Positions 7,287 to 16,238 of a stretch of 64,000 bases of DNA are shown piece after piece. This DNA comes from Streptomyces spiroverticillatus (GTDB lineage: Bacteria; Actinomycetota; Actinomycetes; Streptomycetales; Streptomycetaceae), in assembly GCA_014650415.1 (NCBI GenBank), contig BMUX01000008.1, forward strand, positions 64,784 through 128,783. Reading direction: 5' to 3'. The position numbers and the translations under genes are program-made. Position 1 is the first letter of the stretch. Every line of letters begins with the position of its first letter. The notes below the pieces were generated by a model that did not search any database, was not told where the DNA came from, and saw only the letters and a program-made list of their open reading frames with translations.

Positions 7287-9266
7287 TCACCCTTCGTCCA
7301 CGGGATGCTTCGCACCGGACGGGTCCTCCCTGCCCGTGACGTACTCCGTCCAGATGCGCTGCGGGAAGACGTTCCCGCGGCCCGAGTCGGGGCCGCCCAC
7401 GCCCTGCATTCCCAGGAGTTGGGGCGTGTCCGGCTTCGTGCGGAACATGGTGACGGCGGTGGTCGTGTCCTGCGCGTGGCCGACGAACCAGGCCGAGCGC
7501 ATCCGGTCGCCCTCGCCCGTCGTGCCCGCCGAGATCGCGCGCAGGTCCGGGCTGGAGAGCGCTTCGAGCTGGCGGTCGCGGGTCAGCGCGTTCCAGGCGA
7601 CCGCGCTCAGCGCCGAGTTGACGTTGTTCGCCACCTCGGTGTCCATCGCGCGCTGCGGCACCGGCTTCTCGAAGCCCTCGACCTCCTCGCCGTCCCGGGT
7701 CACCCCGGTCACCGCGTACGGTTCGGCCCGCAGGCCCCGGTTGGAGAAGGCGGTGTACGCGTTCGCCATCCGCACCGCGCTCGGCGTGGACGTGCCCAGC
7801 GGAAAGGACTTGTCCAGGCGGGCCAGGCTCGATTCGTGCAGGCCCGCCCGGACCGCGAGTTCCTTGACCTTGTCCAGCCCGACGTGCTTGGCGAGCTGGG
7901 TGTAGGTGGCGTTGCCCTGCTTCTGGAGGGCGTCGTACAAGGTAGTGGGCCGTGCGCCCCGGTCGGCGCGCACCCCCGGCGTACCCACGGGCACCCCGCC
8001 CACGGCGACCTTCACCAGCCGCCCCGAGGGGTCGAAGCCGCTCTCCAGGGTGACCGCGTCGTCGTACTGGAGGCCCGCCGCGAGGACGAACGGCTTGAAG
8101 GCGGACCCCACCGGCACGCCCGCCGTGTCCGCGTTGTTCACGAAGCGCGTGACCGCGTCGGCCCCGCCGTACACCGCCACCACCGCCCCGTCCGCCCGCA
8201 CGGACGCCGCGCCGACCTCCACGTGCCGATCCTCCGCGCGCTTCTTCGGGTCGAGGTCGCGGTCGCGGACCTTGCGCACCGCGTGCTCCAGCGCCCGTAC
8301 CTTCGCCTTGTCGAAGGTGGTGTGCACCTTGTAGCCGCCCCGGGCCAGGTCCTTGTCGGTCAGGCCGGACCGTTTCTTCACGTACTTGTTGGCGATGTCC
8401 ACCAGATAGCCGGTCTGCCCGCCGAGACTGGTCGGCTTGGCGGTCCTGCGGGGCTCCGGGAACTCCTGGTACGTGTCCCGCTCGGCCCGGGTCATCGCCC
8501 CGGTCTCCACCTGCCGGTCCAGGATCCACTTCCAGCGCTCGACCGCCCGCGCGTGATTGCCGCCGCCGCCCGCGGGGTCGTACTCCTCCGCCCCCTTCAA
8601 CAGTGCGGCGAGCAGGGCCGCCTGGCTGGGGTTGAGGTCCTTGGCGGGGATGCCGTAGTACGCGTGGGCGGCGGCCTGGATGCCGTTGGCGCCGCGCCCG
8701 AACCAACTGGTGTTCAAGTACCCCTGGAGGATCTCCTCCTTGCTGCGCTGGTTGCTCAGCTTCAGCGAGATGAAGAACTCCCTCACCTTCCGCTTCGCCG
8801 ACTGCTCCTGGCTGAGGTATGTGTTCTTCACGTACTGCTGCGTGATCGTCGAACCGCCTTGGGTTTCACCCCCCTTGACGATGCTCAGGGCGGCGCGGCC
8901 GATGCCCTTCAGGGAGACTCCGGAGTCCTCGTAGAAGGTCTCGTTCTCGGCGGCGACGACCGCGTGCTCCACGGAGTCGGGTATGTCGGCGAGGGTGACG
9001 TTCTGCCGGTTGACCGCGCCGACGCTCACCATCTGGCTGTTGTCCGCCCAGTAGTAGACGGTGCCCTGCCGGCGGGCCTCGGCGTTCTCGTCCGGGATCT
9101 CCACGGACACGTACACCACCACGAACGCCCCGGCCAGCGCCGCGCACCCGGCCAGTGCCCCGCCGCCCGTCTGCCGCCACGAGGGCACCCAGCGGCGCCA
9201 TCCGCTGCGGCCCTTGCGGGGGTAGTCGACACGCGGGACACGAAGGCGGATGGGGCGTCGAGCCAT
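7287..9266 (-). CDS. Class A penicillin-binding protein, degenerate transpeptidase motifs
   Basis: A 659-residue bifunctional peptidoglycan synthase anchored by one helix (about 30-50). The glycosyltransferase domain (about 70-245) is canonical: VVAAENETFYEDSG contains the catalytic Glu, with GGSTITQQYVKN and RKVREFFISLKL. The transpeptidase domain (about 330-640) keeps the nucleophile motif S388-A-F-K391, but the SxN motif reads Q450-G-N452 and the KTG motif reads S579-A-G followed by TTG. Both normally conserved active-site triads are therefore changed. ATG 9266 is preferred because a basic tail and membrane anchor follow it. The GT half should polymerise lipid II; the TP half may be slow, altered in specificity, or beta-lactam insensitive. 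Confidence 0.9.
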   Translation of the reverse strand: MARRPIRLRVPRVDYPRKGRSGWRRWVPSWRQTGGGALAGCAALAGAFVVVYVSVEIPDENAEARRQGTVYYWADNSQMVSVGAVNRQNVTLADIPDSVEHAVVAAENETFYEDSGVSLKGIGRAALSIVKGGETQGGSTITQQYVKNTYLSQEQSAKRKVREFFISLKLSNQRSKEEILQGYLNTSWFGRGANGIQAAAHAYYGIPAKDLNPSQAALLAALLKGAEEYDPAGGGGNHARAVERWKWILDRQVETGAMTRAERDTYQEFPEPRRTAKPTSLGGQTGYLVDIANKYVKKRSGLTDKDLARGGYKVHTTFDKAKVRALEHAVRKVRDRDLDPKKRAEDRHVEVGAASVRADGAVVAVYGGADAVTRFVNNADTAGVPVGSAFKPFVLAAGLQYDDAVTLESGFDPSGRLVKVAVGGVPVGTPGVRADRGARPTTLYDALQKQGNATYTQLAKHVGLDKVKELAVRAGLHESSLARLDKSFPLGTSTPSAVRMANAYTAFSNRGLRAEPYAVTGVTRDGEEVEGFEKPVPQRAMDTEVANNVNSALSAVAWNALTRDRQLEALSSPDLRAISAGTTGEGDRMRSAWFVGHAQDTTTAVTMFRTKPDTPQLLGMQGVGGPDSGRGNVFPQRIWTEYVTGREDPSGAKHPVDEG

Positions 9267-9388
9267 GCGGGGGGTCAGCTCCTCGTTCACGGTCCCGCAC
9301 CGGCGCGGTGCGGACTTGTGAGAGGAGATGTTCCGTTTCCCGATCCGGTTGTCTCCCAAGGTCGTTTTCTCACACGGCCGTTCGGCGT

Positions 9389-9571
9389 GTGCGCGGTACG
9401 TTCGACACCTGCGGCGAGCTGCCCGGCCCCGGCCGCCCCGCCCGGTACGGTCCGCGCTCCGGCTTCGGCGGCGCGCAGCCGACGATCGTCCTGCTGCCCG
9501 GCGACGAGCCGTGGCCGGACACGCACCGGTTGCACCTCGACGTCAACCCCACCGAGCGCGACCCGGTCTGA
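9389..9571 (+). pseudogene. VOC/glyoxalase-like C-terminal remnant
   Basis: A 60-codon open stretch from a GTG to a TGA. It encodes FGGAQPTIVLLPGDEPWP followed by DTHRLHLDVNPTERDP, which resembles the middle of VOC-superfamily proteins, where a strand is followed by xxRLHLDLxxxDRD. The metal-ligand His-x-Asp-like strand is present, but the rest of the fold (about 60 residues on each side) is missing and no ribosome site precedes it. I read it as a decayed glyoxalase-type gene; it could also be an independent small protein. The whole 328-bp gap between the PBP start (9266) and the phosphatase (9595) holds nothing else I recognise. Confidence 0.4.
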
Positions 9572-9594
9572 GAGTCCTTCGCCGCTTCACGTCG

Positions 9595-10248
9595 TCAGCT
9601 GCGACGCTGCGACGTCGAGCTGCCGGTGAGGTGGGCGGTGTCGCCCAGGGTGGTCAGTTGGCGGTTGTGGAAGAAGTCGTCCTCGTGGAGCGTGGTGATG
9701 CTGCCGGACGGGGCGCGGAAGCTGACGTGGTCGGCCGAGGCGAGGGGCACCTTGATCCAGGCAGCGATCACGAAGGTGATGGAGCCGCCGTGGGTCACCA
9801 CGATCTGGTGGGCGCAGGGGCCGGCCAGGATCGCGTCCGTGGCTTCGTAGAGGCGGCGGGCCCAGGCGAGTTTGGTCTCGGAGCCCGGCACGCCCTCGTC
9901 GTGGTCCATCCGCTCGCCGGTGGGCGGCGGCGGGACGAAGCGGCGGTCGAGCCACTCCTGCGGGCGGCCTCCCGCCTCTCCGTAGGACTTCTCGCGCAGG
10001 CGGGGGTCCAGGTGTGGTTTCACGTGAAACAGTGCGGCGATCGCGTCGGCCGTCTCGCGGGTGCGGTGCAGGTCCGAGGAGTGGACTTCGACCTCGGTGT
10101 CCTCCGGGATCCGGTCCCGTAGCGCACGGGCGATGGCGTCGGCGGCGCGGAGCCCCGCAGGGGTCAGGTGCGAGTCGTGCCAGCCGCCGACGACGCCCTC
10201 GACGTGATGGGTCGCTTCGGGATGGGTGACGACGTACAGGGTGCGCAT
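9595..10248 (-). CDS. Histidine phosphatase family protein (THPE variant)
   Basis: A 217-residue member of the phosphoglycerate-mutase-like histidine phosphatase superfamily. The first motif is LYVVTHPEATHH with candidate nucleophile His9; the usual RHG is TH-P, so the pocket Arg preceding the nucleophile is replaced by Thr. Other landmarks are intact: SSDLHRTRETA (Arg62) and VVTHGGS with the second catalytic His153. Start ATG 10248 follows a GAGGAA ribosome site. Substrate unknown; the superfamily covers phosphosugars, phosphoproteins and cobalamin precursors. It is downstream of, but separated by a strong hairpin from, the SNF2/SWIM operon. Confidence 0.8.
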   Translation of the reverse strand: MRTLYVVTHPEATHHVEGVVGGWHDSHLTPAGLRAADAIARALRDRIPEDTEVEVHSSDLHRTRETADAIAALFHVKPHLDPRLREKSYGEAGGRPQEWLDRRFVPPPPTGERMDHDEGVPGSETKLAWARRLYEATDAILAGPCAHQIVVTHGGSITFVIAAWIKVPLASADHVSFRAPSGSITTLHEDDFFHNRQLTTLGDTAHLTGSSTSQRRS

Positions 10249-10271
10249 GAGGTTCCTCGGGGTGGCGATGC

Positions 10272-10296
10272 GGGCGGGCCGTGCGGTGGCCCGCCC
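10272..10296 (-). terminator. Terminator of the SNF2/SWIM operon
   Basis: A perfect 9-bp stem (GGGCGGGCC at 10272-10280 with GGCCCGCCC at 10288-10296, 7-nt loop) lies 17 nt downstream of the SWIM gene stop on the minus strand, with no U-tract. Confidence 0.55.
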
Positions 10297-10312
10297 ACAT
10301 CATGCGGCCGTG

Positions 10313-11590
10313 TCAGTCATTCAGGAGCGCCGCCAGTGCGTCGGCCGGGTCCTGGTGAGGGGCGGCGCTCGGCCACCACTCGCCGGACTCCAGGCGGTAG
10401 GGGTACCAGCGGGCGTCGTGGCCGTAGCGGAGCTGGAGGCCCCGGGCGGTGAGGGTCAGGCGGTTGTCCGTGAGGTCCAGGGGCGGCAGTTCGTCCTCCG
10501 CCCAGTCCGCGGCGAGCGTGGTGCGGGCCCGGGCGAGGTCCTGGTGGGGCGGGGTCCAGGGGGTTTCCAGGATGTCGAGGCCGAGGAGGCCGCCGTACTG
10601 CCAGGCCCGGACCGCCCGGTCGAACCGTTCGGGCGCGTCGGACGCCTCCCGGAGGCGTGCGGCGGCCCGTGGGTCCGGGTGCGTGGCGGCGATCCGTACC
10701 GCGTCCTGCCAGGCGTCCAGGGGGACGGGCGGCGACGGGCGGAAGCCGTGCAGGTGGGCGAGGAGCTCCCGGGCCCGGGCCGCCGCGTCGGCGACGAGCG
10801 GGGCCAGGGGGTCGGACTCGATGCCGCCCGACGCCGGTTCCGATCGGCGGGCGGAGGGGCCGGGGAGGGGCGGGAGCGGTGGCAGGGGGGTCGGGGTGGT
10901 GGCGTAGGCGTCCTGGGCGGGGGTGCCGTCGGGGAGTGGGGCCGGTGTGGTGTCTTCTTCGTCGTCCGCGCCGGTCAGTGCCTGCATGAGGAGGGCGGAC
11001 TTCAGGTCGTCCTGGGCCTGGTGCAGGTCCCGTCCCCGGACGAGGAGGAGCAGGGAGGGGTCTTGGTCCAGGAGCCAGGACGCCTGGTAGCAGAGTGCCG
11101 CCGCGTGCGAGCACGGGTCCTCGAACTCGTCGCAGCCGCAGTCCCCTTCGAGGTCCCCGTAGCCGGGGAGGAGTCGTACGCGGGCGTCTTCGGAGGCTTC
11201 GAGGAGGTCGGGGGAGAGAGTGCCGGAGAGGAAGTCCGACAGGACGGAGGGGTGTTCCGTGACGCGCTCCCACAGGCGGTCCCACTCGTCCTCGGTCAGC
11301 TCCGTGAAGGTGACCGAGGTGGTGAAGGAGGTCTCGCCGTCGTACGCGTGGGCGGTGATACGGCCCGGGCTGACCGTGATCGGGCCGAGGCGGCCCGAAC
11401 GGGCGTAGGAGCGGCCCGCCTTGAGGGCCTCCGTGCTGAGGGAGGTGTCCTCCACGGCCTCTGTCCAGGCCTGGCCCCACCAGGTCTGGCCCCGGGTGCG
11501 GGCGCCCTTGCGGGCGGGGAAGGCGGCGAAGCCCCGCGCGTTGTCATGTGCCTCTGCGTGTGCCGTTTCGTAGGCGTCTGCGTCGCTCAT
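10313..11590 (-). CDS. SWIM zinc-finger protein
   Basis: A 425-residue protein with a SWIM-type zinc finger, GDCGCDEFEDPCSHAAAL: ligands Cys151, Cys153, Cys160 and His162 in the CxCx(n)CxH pattern. Residues 1-130 contain a conserved TWWGQAW motif and a strand-rich region (SGRLGPITVSPGRITAHAYD) typical of SWIM proteins encoded next to SNF2 helicases. A Pro-rich linker (about 245-280) separates a C-terminal region of unknown fold. The ATG overlaps the SNF2 stop (ATGA), so the two are co-translated and probably act together on DNA or chromatin-like complexes. The molecular role is unknown. Confidence 0.85.
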   Translation of the reverse strand: MSDADAYETAHAEAHDNARGFAAFPARKGARTRGQTWWGQAWTEAVEDTSLSTEALKAGRSYARSGRLGPITVSPGRITAHAYDGETSFTTSVTFTELTEDEWDRLWERVTEHPSVLSDFLSGTLSPDLLEASEDARVRLLPGYGDLEGDCGCDEFEDPCSHAAALCYQASWLLDQDPSLLLLVRGRDLHQAQDDLKSALLMQALTGADDEEDTTPAPLPDGTPAQDAYATTPTPLPPLPPLPGPSARRSEPASGGIESDPLAPLVADAAARARELLAHLHGFRPSPPVPLDAWQDAVRIAATHPDPRAAARLREASDAPERFDRAVRAWQYGGLLGLDILETPWTPPHQDLARARTTLAADWAEDELPPLDLTDNRLTLTARGLQLRYGHDARWYPYRLESGEWWPSAAPHQDPADALAALLND

Positions 11591-14466
11591 CAGGCGCTCC
11601 TCAGCTCGACCAGGTTGGCCAGTTCGTCGTTGGTCAGGTTCGACAAGGCCTGCTCGCCGGAGCCCAGGACCGCGTCCGCGAGGCCCTTCTTGGCTTCGAG
11701 GAGGGCGGCGATGCGGTCCTCGACCGTGCCCTCGGTGATCATGCGGTGGACCTGTACGGGTCGGGTCTGGCCGATGCGGTAGGCGCGGTCGGTGGCCTGG
11801 GCCTCCACGGCGGGGTTCCACCAGCGGTCGTAGTGCACGACGTGGTCGGCGCGGGTGAGGTTGAGGCCGGTGCCCGCCGCCTTCAAGGAGAGCAGGAAGA
11901 CCGGGACTTCGCCGTCCTGGAAGCGGCGCACCATCTCCTCGCGACGCGGCACCGGGGTGCCGCCGTGCAGCAGCAGTGTGGGCACGCCGCGTTCGCGCAG
12001 ATGCGCCTCCAGGAGTCGCGCCATGGTGACGTACTGGGTGAACACCAGGGCTGCGCCGTCCTCGGCGGTGATGGTGTCGAGCAGTTCGTCGAGCAGCTCC
12101 AGCTTCCCGGAGCGGCCGGACAGCGCGGTGTCCCCGGTCTCCTTGAGGAAGTGGGCGGGGTGGTTGCAGATCTGCTTGAGGCCCGTGAGGAGCTTGAGGA
12201 CCAGGCCGCTGCGGGCGATGCCCTCCGTGGAGCGGATCTGGCCCATCACCTCGCGCACCTGGGACTCGTACAGCGCCTGCTGTTCGGCGGTGAGCGCGAC
12301 CGGGCGGTCCGTCTCGGTCTTGGGCGGCAGCTCGGGCGCGATGCCCGGGTCGGACTTGCGGCGGCGCAGCAGGAAGGGGCGGACCAGCTCGGCGAGGCGC
12401 TGGGCCGTGTCGCCGTACTCGCCGCTCTCCCCGTCCGGCGGCCCGAACTCCGCCCGCTCCGCGCGTTCCGCCTCGATCGCGGCGATCCAGCGGCGGCGGA
12501 AGTGGCCGTGGCTGCCCAGGAGACCGGGCGTGGTCCAGTCGAGGAGGGACCACAGCTCGGAGAGGTTGTTCTCGACCGGCGTGCCGGACAGGGCGATCTT
12601 CGCGTCGGCGGGGATGTCGCGCAGCGCCTTCGCGGTGCCGGAGTGCGGGTTCTTGACGTGCTGGGCCTCGTCGGCGACGACCATCCGCCAGCCGTACGTG
12701 GCGAGGAGACCGGCGTCCAGGCGCATCGTGCTGTACGTGGTCAGGACGAAACCGGTGCCTTCGAGGGTGCGCCCGGGGCCGTGGTAGCGGTGCACGGGCG
12801 TGCCCGGCGCGAAGCGGTTGATCTCGCGCTGCCAGTTGCCGAGGAGAGAGGCCGGGCACACGACGAGGGTCGGGCCTGCGGTGTCCGGGTGTTCCTGGCG
12901 CAGCAGGTGCAGGGAGATGAGCTGGACGGTCTTGCCCAGGCCCATGTCGTCGGCGAGGCAGCCGCCGAGGCCGAGCGAGGTCATGCGGTCCAGCCAGCGC
13001 AGTCCGCGCAGCTGGTAGTCGCGCAGGGTCGCGTTCAGCGCGGCGGGCGGGCGCAGGGGCTCGGTGCCGCCGTCGGGATCGGCGAGACGCTCGCGCAGGG
13101 CGAGCAGCCAGGCGCTGGGGGCCACCGTGACCTGCGTACCGGCGATGTCGGTACGACCGGTCAGGGCCACGCTCAGCGCCTCGATGGCGGTCAGCGGCTT
13201 GAGGTCGCGGTCCCGGGCCCGGCGCGCGGTGTCGGCGTCGACCAGGATCCACCTCCCGCGCAGGTGCACCAGCGGCTGAGAAGCGGCGGCGACGGCGGCG
13301 GCCGTCTCGGTTTCGGTGAGCGGGTCGCCGTCCAGGGACAGCGCCCAGCGCAGGTCGACCGTGCCGTCGCCGCCGAGGAAGGAGCGCAGGTCGGAAGGGG
13401 GCGTACGGTCCGCGCCGACGACCGCGCGCACGGTCAGCGCCCGGGACGCCTCCTCCGGCCACCGGACCTCGACGCCCTGTGCGCGCAGCCGCGCCGAGGC
13501 GTCGCCCAGCAGGTCCTGGAGCTCCCGCCCGGTGAGCGTGAGCGCCCCCGGCACCGGCAGCAGCCGCGCCAGCGGGGGCCACGCCTCGGCGGCCCGCCGC
13601 ACCGCGAGCACCGTGTCCGCCTGGGCGCGCGGCCCGAACCCGGCGGCATCCGCCCCGGCGAACAGCTCGGCGGCGTCGGCGGCCAGGGTGGGGTCGGCGA
13701 GGCTGGACAGGTGCGGCACCAGCAGCAGTGCGGGCTCCCGGTCGTCCTGTGCGGGGGCCACCTCCACCCGCAGCGCCATCCGGATGCCGGAATCGACCCC
13801 CGCCGACAACTCCCGCGCCCAGTCCCGGAGCTGCGGTACGTGCTGGGGCTCGACGGCGGCGAAGGCGAGCCGCCCGGCCGCCGTCGCGGCCGCCGGGGTG
13901 CGGGGCAGGGCGTCCGCGACCGCCGCGAGGAAGTCCCGTACGAGATCCTCGGCGTCCGGCAGCAGCACGGGTCCGCCCTCCGGCACCGGCACGGGGACCG
14001 CACGGGCCTCGGCGGGCAGGGCCGCGGTCAGCGCACGCATCTGCTGTACGTCGGCGAGGTCCAGCGGCCCGGCCCGCCAGGCGTCGTAGCCCCCGTCGGA
14101 GACCCCGGGCAACAGCCTCTCCCGGGCGACGAGTTGCAGTGCGAGTCCGGCGACGGCCCCCCAGAAGGCGGCGGCGGGGTGCACGGCAGTGGCCGCGGCC
14201 TCCCCGTACAGCCGGCGCGCCGCGACCAGTACCGGCAGCGCCTCCACCACCGGCAGGCGCAGCACCGGGACCTTGCGTACGGACACCGTGTCCCCGTCCC
14301 GTACCGCCATCGGTGACTCGCCGGGTTCGCCCAGCGGCAGGTCAGGCAGCGCGGTGCCGGTCGGGGACCAGAAGGTCAGGAGGCCCGTTCGGGCCGGGTC
14401 GCCGGGTTCGAAGACTGCCGCGTACCGCGCCAGCAGGTCCGCCTGCTCACCTGTCGTCCACACCAT
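11590..14466 (-). CDS. SNF2-family DEAD-like ATPase/helicase
   Basis: A 958-residue protein. The first ~490 residues are the actinobacterial N-terminal SNF2 accessory region. The motor has Walker A DDMGLGKTVQ (Lys512), motif Ia VVCPASLLGNWQ, motif II DEAQ (Asp599 to Gln602), SGTPVENN, and helicase C-terminal motifs LLSLKAAGTGLNLT and QATDRAYRIGQ. It is a Rapid/HepA-like double-stranded DNA translocase. ATG 14466 follows GAGGGG at 9 nt spacing. The gene is the first of an operon with the SWIM protein, whose start overlaps its stop. It is divergent from the ECF42 operon with a 201-bp intergenic region. Confidence 0.9.
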   Translation of the reverse strand: MVWTTGEQADLLARYAAVFEPGDPARTGLLTFWSPTGTALPDLPLGEPGESPMAVRDGDTVSVRKVPVLRLPVVEALPVLVAARRLYGEAAATAVHPAAAFWGAVAGLALQLVARERLLPGVSDGGYDAWRAGPLDLADVQQMRALTAALPAEARAVPVPVPEGGPVLLPDAEDLVRDFLAAVADALPRTPAAATAAGRLAFAAVEPQHVPQLRDWARELSAGVDSGIRMALRVEVAPAQDDREPALLLVPHLSSLADPTLAADAAELFAGADAAGFGPRAQADTVLAVRRAAEAWPPLARLLPVPGALTLTGRELQDLLGDASARLRAQGVEVRWPEEASRALTVRAVVGADRTPPSDLRSFLGGDGTVDLRWALSLDGDPLTETETAAAVAAASQPLVHLRGRWILVDADTARRARDRDLKPLTAIEALSVALTGRTDIAGTQVTVAPSAWLLALRERLADPDGGTEPLRPPAALNATLRDYQLRGLRWLDRMTSLGLGGCLADDMGLGKTVQLISLHLLRQEHPDTAGPTLVVCPASLLGNWQREINRFAPGTPVHRYHGPGRTLEGTGFVLTTYSTMRLDAGLLATYGWRMVVADEAQHVKNPHSGTAKALRDIPADAKIALSGTPVENNLSELWSLLDWTTPGLLGSHGHFRRRWIAAIEAERAERAEFGPPDGESGEYGDTAQRLAELVRPFLLRRRKSDPGIAPELPPKTETDRPVALTAEQQALYESQVREVMGQIRSTEGIARSGLVLKLLTGLKQICNHPAHFLKETGDTALSGRSGKLELLDELLDTITAEDGAALVFTQYVTMARLLEAHLRERGVPTLLLHGGTPVPRREEMVRRFQDGEVPVFLLSLKAAGTGLNLTRADHVVHYDRWWNPAVEAQATDRAYRIGQTRPVQVHRMITEGTVEDRIAALLEAKKGLADAVLGSGEQALSNLTNDELANLVELRSA

Positions 14467-14588
14467 GCGTGCTTGCCCCTCGCTTCGTTCCGCCCGTACT
14501 GCCACACCCGGGAGACGTGCGGCGCACGGGGAGGGTTGTGCGGTTCGGGGCACCGGTGAAAAGTTTTTCGGGGAGGATGCCGGAACGA

Positions 14589-14615
14589 TGTCGAGAAGCC
14601 GGGTCCCGCTCCGTC
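14589..14615 (+). promoter_or_regulatory. Putative ECF42-dependent promoter
   Basis: TGTCGA at 14589-14594 and CGTC at 14612-14615 are separated by 17 nt and lie about 50 nt upstream of the DGPF gene start. This matches the reported ECF42 target signature (TGTCGA at -35, CGA/TC at -10), which places the operon under the control of the sigma factor it encodes. Confidence 0.6.
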
Positions 14616-14667
14616 CCTGGTACGAACGCGGCCACCGAGAGCCGCACCAGCACCGAGGAGAACCGTC

Positions 14668-15075
14668 ATGGCCAAGTACCTGATGCTCAAGCACTACCGC
14701 GGCGCCCCGGCCTGCGAGAACGACGTTCCCATGGACAAGTGGACGCCCGAGGAGATCACCGCTCACGTGCAGTACATGCGGGACTTCGCCGACCGGCTGG
14801 AGAAGAGCGGCGAATTCGTCGACGGCCAGGCGCTCGCCCCTGAGGGCACCTGGGTGCGGTACGACGGCGAGGGGCGTCCGCCGGTCACCGACGGGCCGTT
14901 CGCCGAGACCAAGGACCTCATCGCGGGCTGGATGGTCATCGACGTCGACAGCTACGAGCGCGCCGTCGAGCTGGCGGGGGAGCTGTCCGCAGCCCCCGGC
15001 GCCGGCGGGCAGCCCCTCCACGAGTGGCTGGAGCTGCGCCCCTTCCTGGCCGAGCCGCCCACGGTCACCGAATGA
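14668..15075 (+). CDS. YciI/DGPF-domain protein (ECF42 partner)
   Basis: A 135-residue protein with the YCII-related/DGPF fold. It has the N-terminal strand KYLMLKHY and the signature TDGPFAETKDLIAGWMVIDV that names the DGPF family. These small dimeric proteins are encoded beside ECF42 sigma factors in many actinobacteria; whether they are enzymes or sensors is unknown. Start ATG 14668 follows GAGGAGA. The stop overlaps the sigma gene start by 4 nt (ATGA), so stoichiometric co-translation is expected. The promoter upstream fits ECF42 recognition. Confidence 0.88.
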   Translation: MAKYLMLKHYRGAPACENDVPMDKWTPEEITAHVQYMRDFADRLEKSGEFVDGQALAPEGTWVRYDGEGRPPVTDGPFAETKDLIAGWMVIDVDSYERAVELAGELSAAPGAGGQPLHEWLELRPFLAEPPTVTE

Positions 15076-16238
15076 GCGCCACCGACCTGGACGAGGCCCT
15101 GCTGAGGGGCCTCATTCCCGGTGTGCTCGCCGCCCTCGTCCGCCGCGGAGCCGACTTCGCGGCGGCCGAGGACGCCGTACAGGAAGCCCTGCTGGAAGCG
15201 GTGCGGACCTGGCCGGACGACCCGCCGCGCGACGCGAAGGGGTGGCTGGTCACCGTCGCCTGGCGGCGCTTCCTCGACGCGACCCGTTCCGAGGCGGCCC
15301 GCCGCCGGCGGGAGGAACGCGCCGAGGAGGAGCCGGAGCAGGGCCCCGCGCCCGACGCGGACGACACCCTCCAGCTGTACTTCCTGTGCGCGCACCCCTC
15401 CCTCACCCCCTCGTCGGCGGTCGCGCTCACCCTGCGCGCCGTCGGCGGGCTCACCACCCGGCAGATCGCCGCCGCGTACCTGGTGCCGGAGGCGACGATG
15501 GCGCAACGCATCAGCCGTGCCAAGCGGACCGTCTCGGGGACGCGCCTGGACCGGCCGGGCGACGTGGCCACCGTCCTGCGCGTCCTCTACCTGGTCTTCA
15601 ACGAGGGCTACTCCGGCGAACTCGACCTCGCCGCCGAGGCGATCCGCCTCACCCGGCAGCTCGCCGCCTCCGTCGACCACCCGGAGGCGGCGGGCCTGCT
15701 CGCCCTGATGCTGCTGCACCACGCCCGGCGGGACTCCCGTACCGCACCCGACGGCAGCCTCGTCCCGCTCGCCGAGCAGGACCGCAGCCGGTGGGACACC
15801 GCGGCGATTGCCGAGGGCGTACGCATCCTCCAGGCGGCGCTCGCCCGCGACCGGCTGGGCGAGTTCCAGGCACAGGCTGCCGTCGCCGCGCTGCACGCCG
15901 ACGCGCAGACGGCGCTGGAGACCGACTGGGTGCAGATCGTGGAGTGGTACGACGAGCTGGCCCGGCTCACCGCCAATCCCGTCGTATGTCTCAACCGTGC
16001 CGTCGCCGTGGGCGAGGCCGACGGCCCGCAGGCCGGGCTGAAGGCCCTCGCCGAACTGGACCCCTCCCTTCCGCGGTACGCGGCCGCGGCGGCCCACCTC
16101 CATGAGCGCGCCGGGGACCTGACCACGGCGGCCGAGCTGTACGCGGAGGCCGCCCACAAGGCCCCCAACCTGGCCGAACGCGACCACCTCACCCGGCAGG
16201 CCGCCCGCCTCAACGCGGCCGGAAAGAACGGCGGATGA
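15072..16238 (+). CDS. ECF42-type RNA polymerase sigma factor with C-terminal helical domain
   Basis: A 388-residue ECF sigma factor, about twice the usual ECF length. Region 2 (about 10-80) includes FAAAEDAVQEALLEAVRTWP; region 4 (about 115-170) includes LTTRQIAAAYLVPEATMAQR and ISRAKRTV. The remaining ~215 residues are the helical DUF6596/TPR-like extension with VLYLVFNEGYSG, LNRAVAVGEADGP and YAAAAAHLHERAGD that defines ECF42. No anti-sigma gene is nearby; the extension is thought to control activity in this group. It is flanked by 4-nt overlaps with the DGPF gene and the downstream kinase gene, making a three-gene operon. Confidence 0.9.
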   Translation: MSATDLDEALLRGLIPGVLAALVRRGADFAAAEDAVQEALLEAVRTWPDDPPRDAKGWLVTVAWRRFLDATRSEAARRRREERAEEEPEQGPAPDADDTLQLYFLCAHPSLTPSSAVALTLRAVGGLTTRQIAAAYLVPEATMAQRISRAKRTVSGTRLDRPGDVATVLRVLYLVFNEGYSGELDLAAEAIRLTRQLAASVDHPEAAGLLALMLLHHARRDSRTAPDGSLVPLAEQDRSRWDTAAIAEGVRILQAALARDRLGEFQAQAAVAALHADAQTALETDWVQIVEWYDELARLTANPVVCLNRAVAVGEADGPQAGLKALAELDPSLPRYAAAAAHLHERAGDLTTAAELYAEAAHKAPNLAERDHLTRQAARLNAAGKNGG

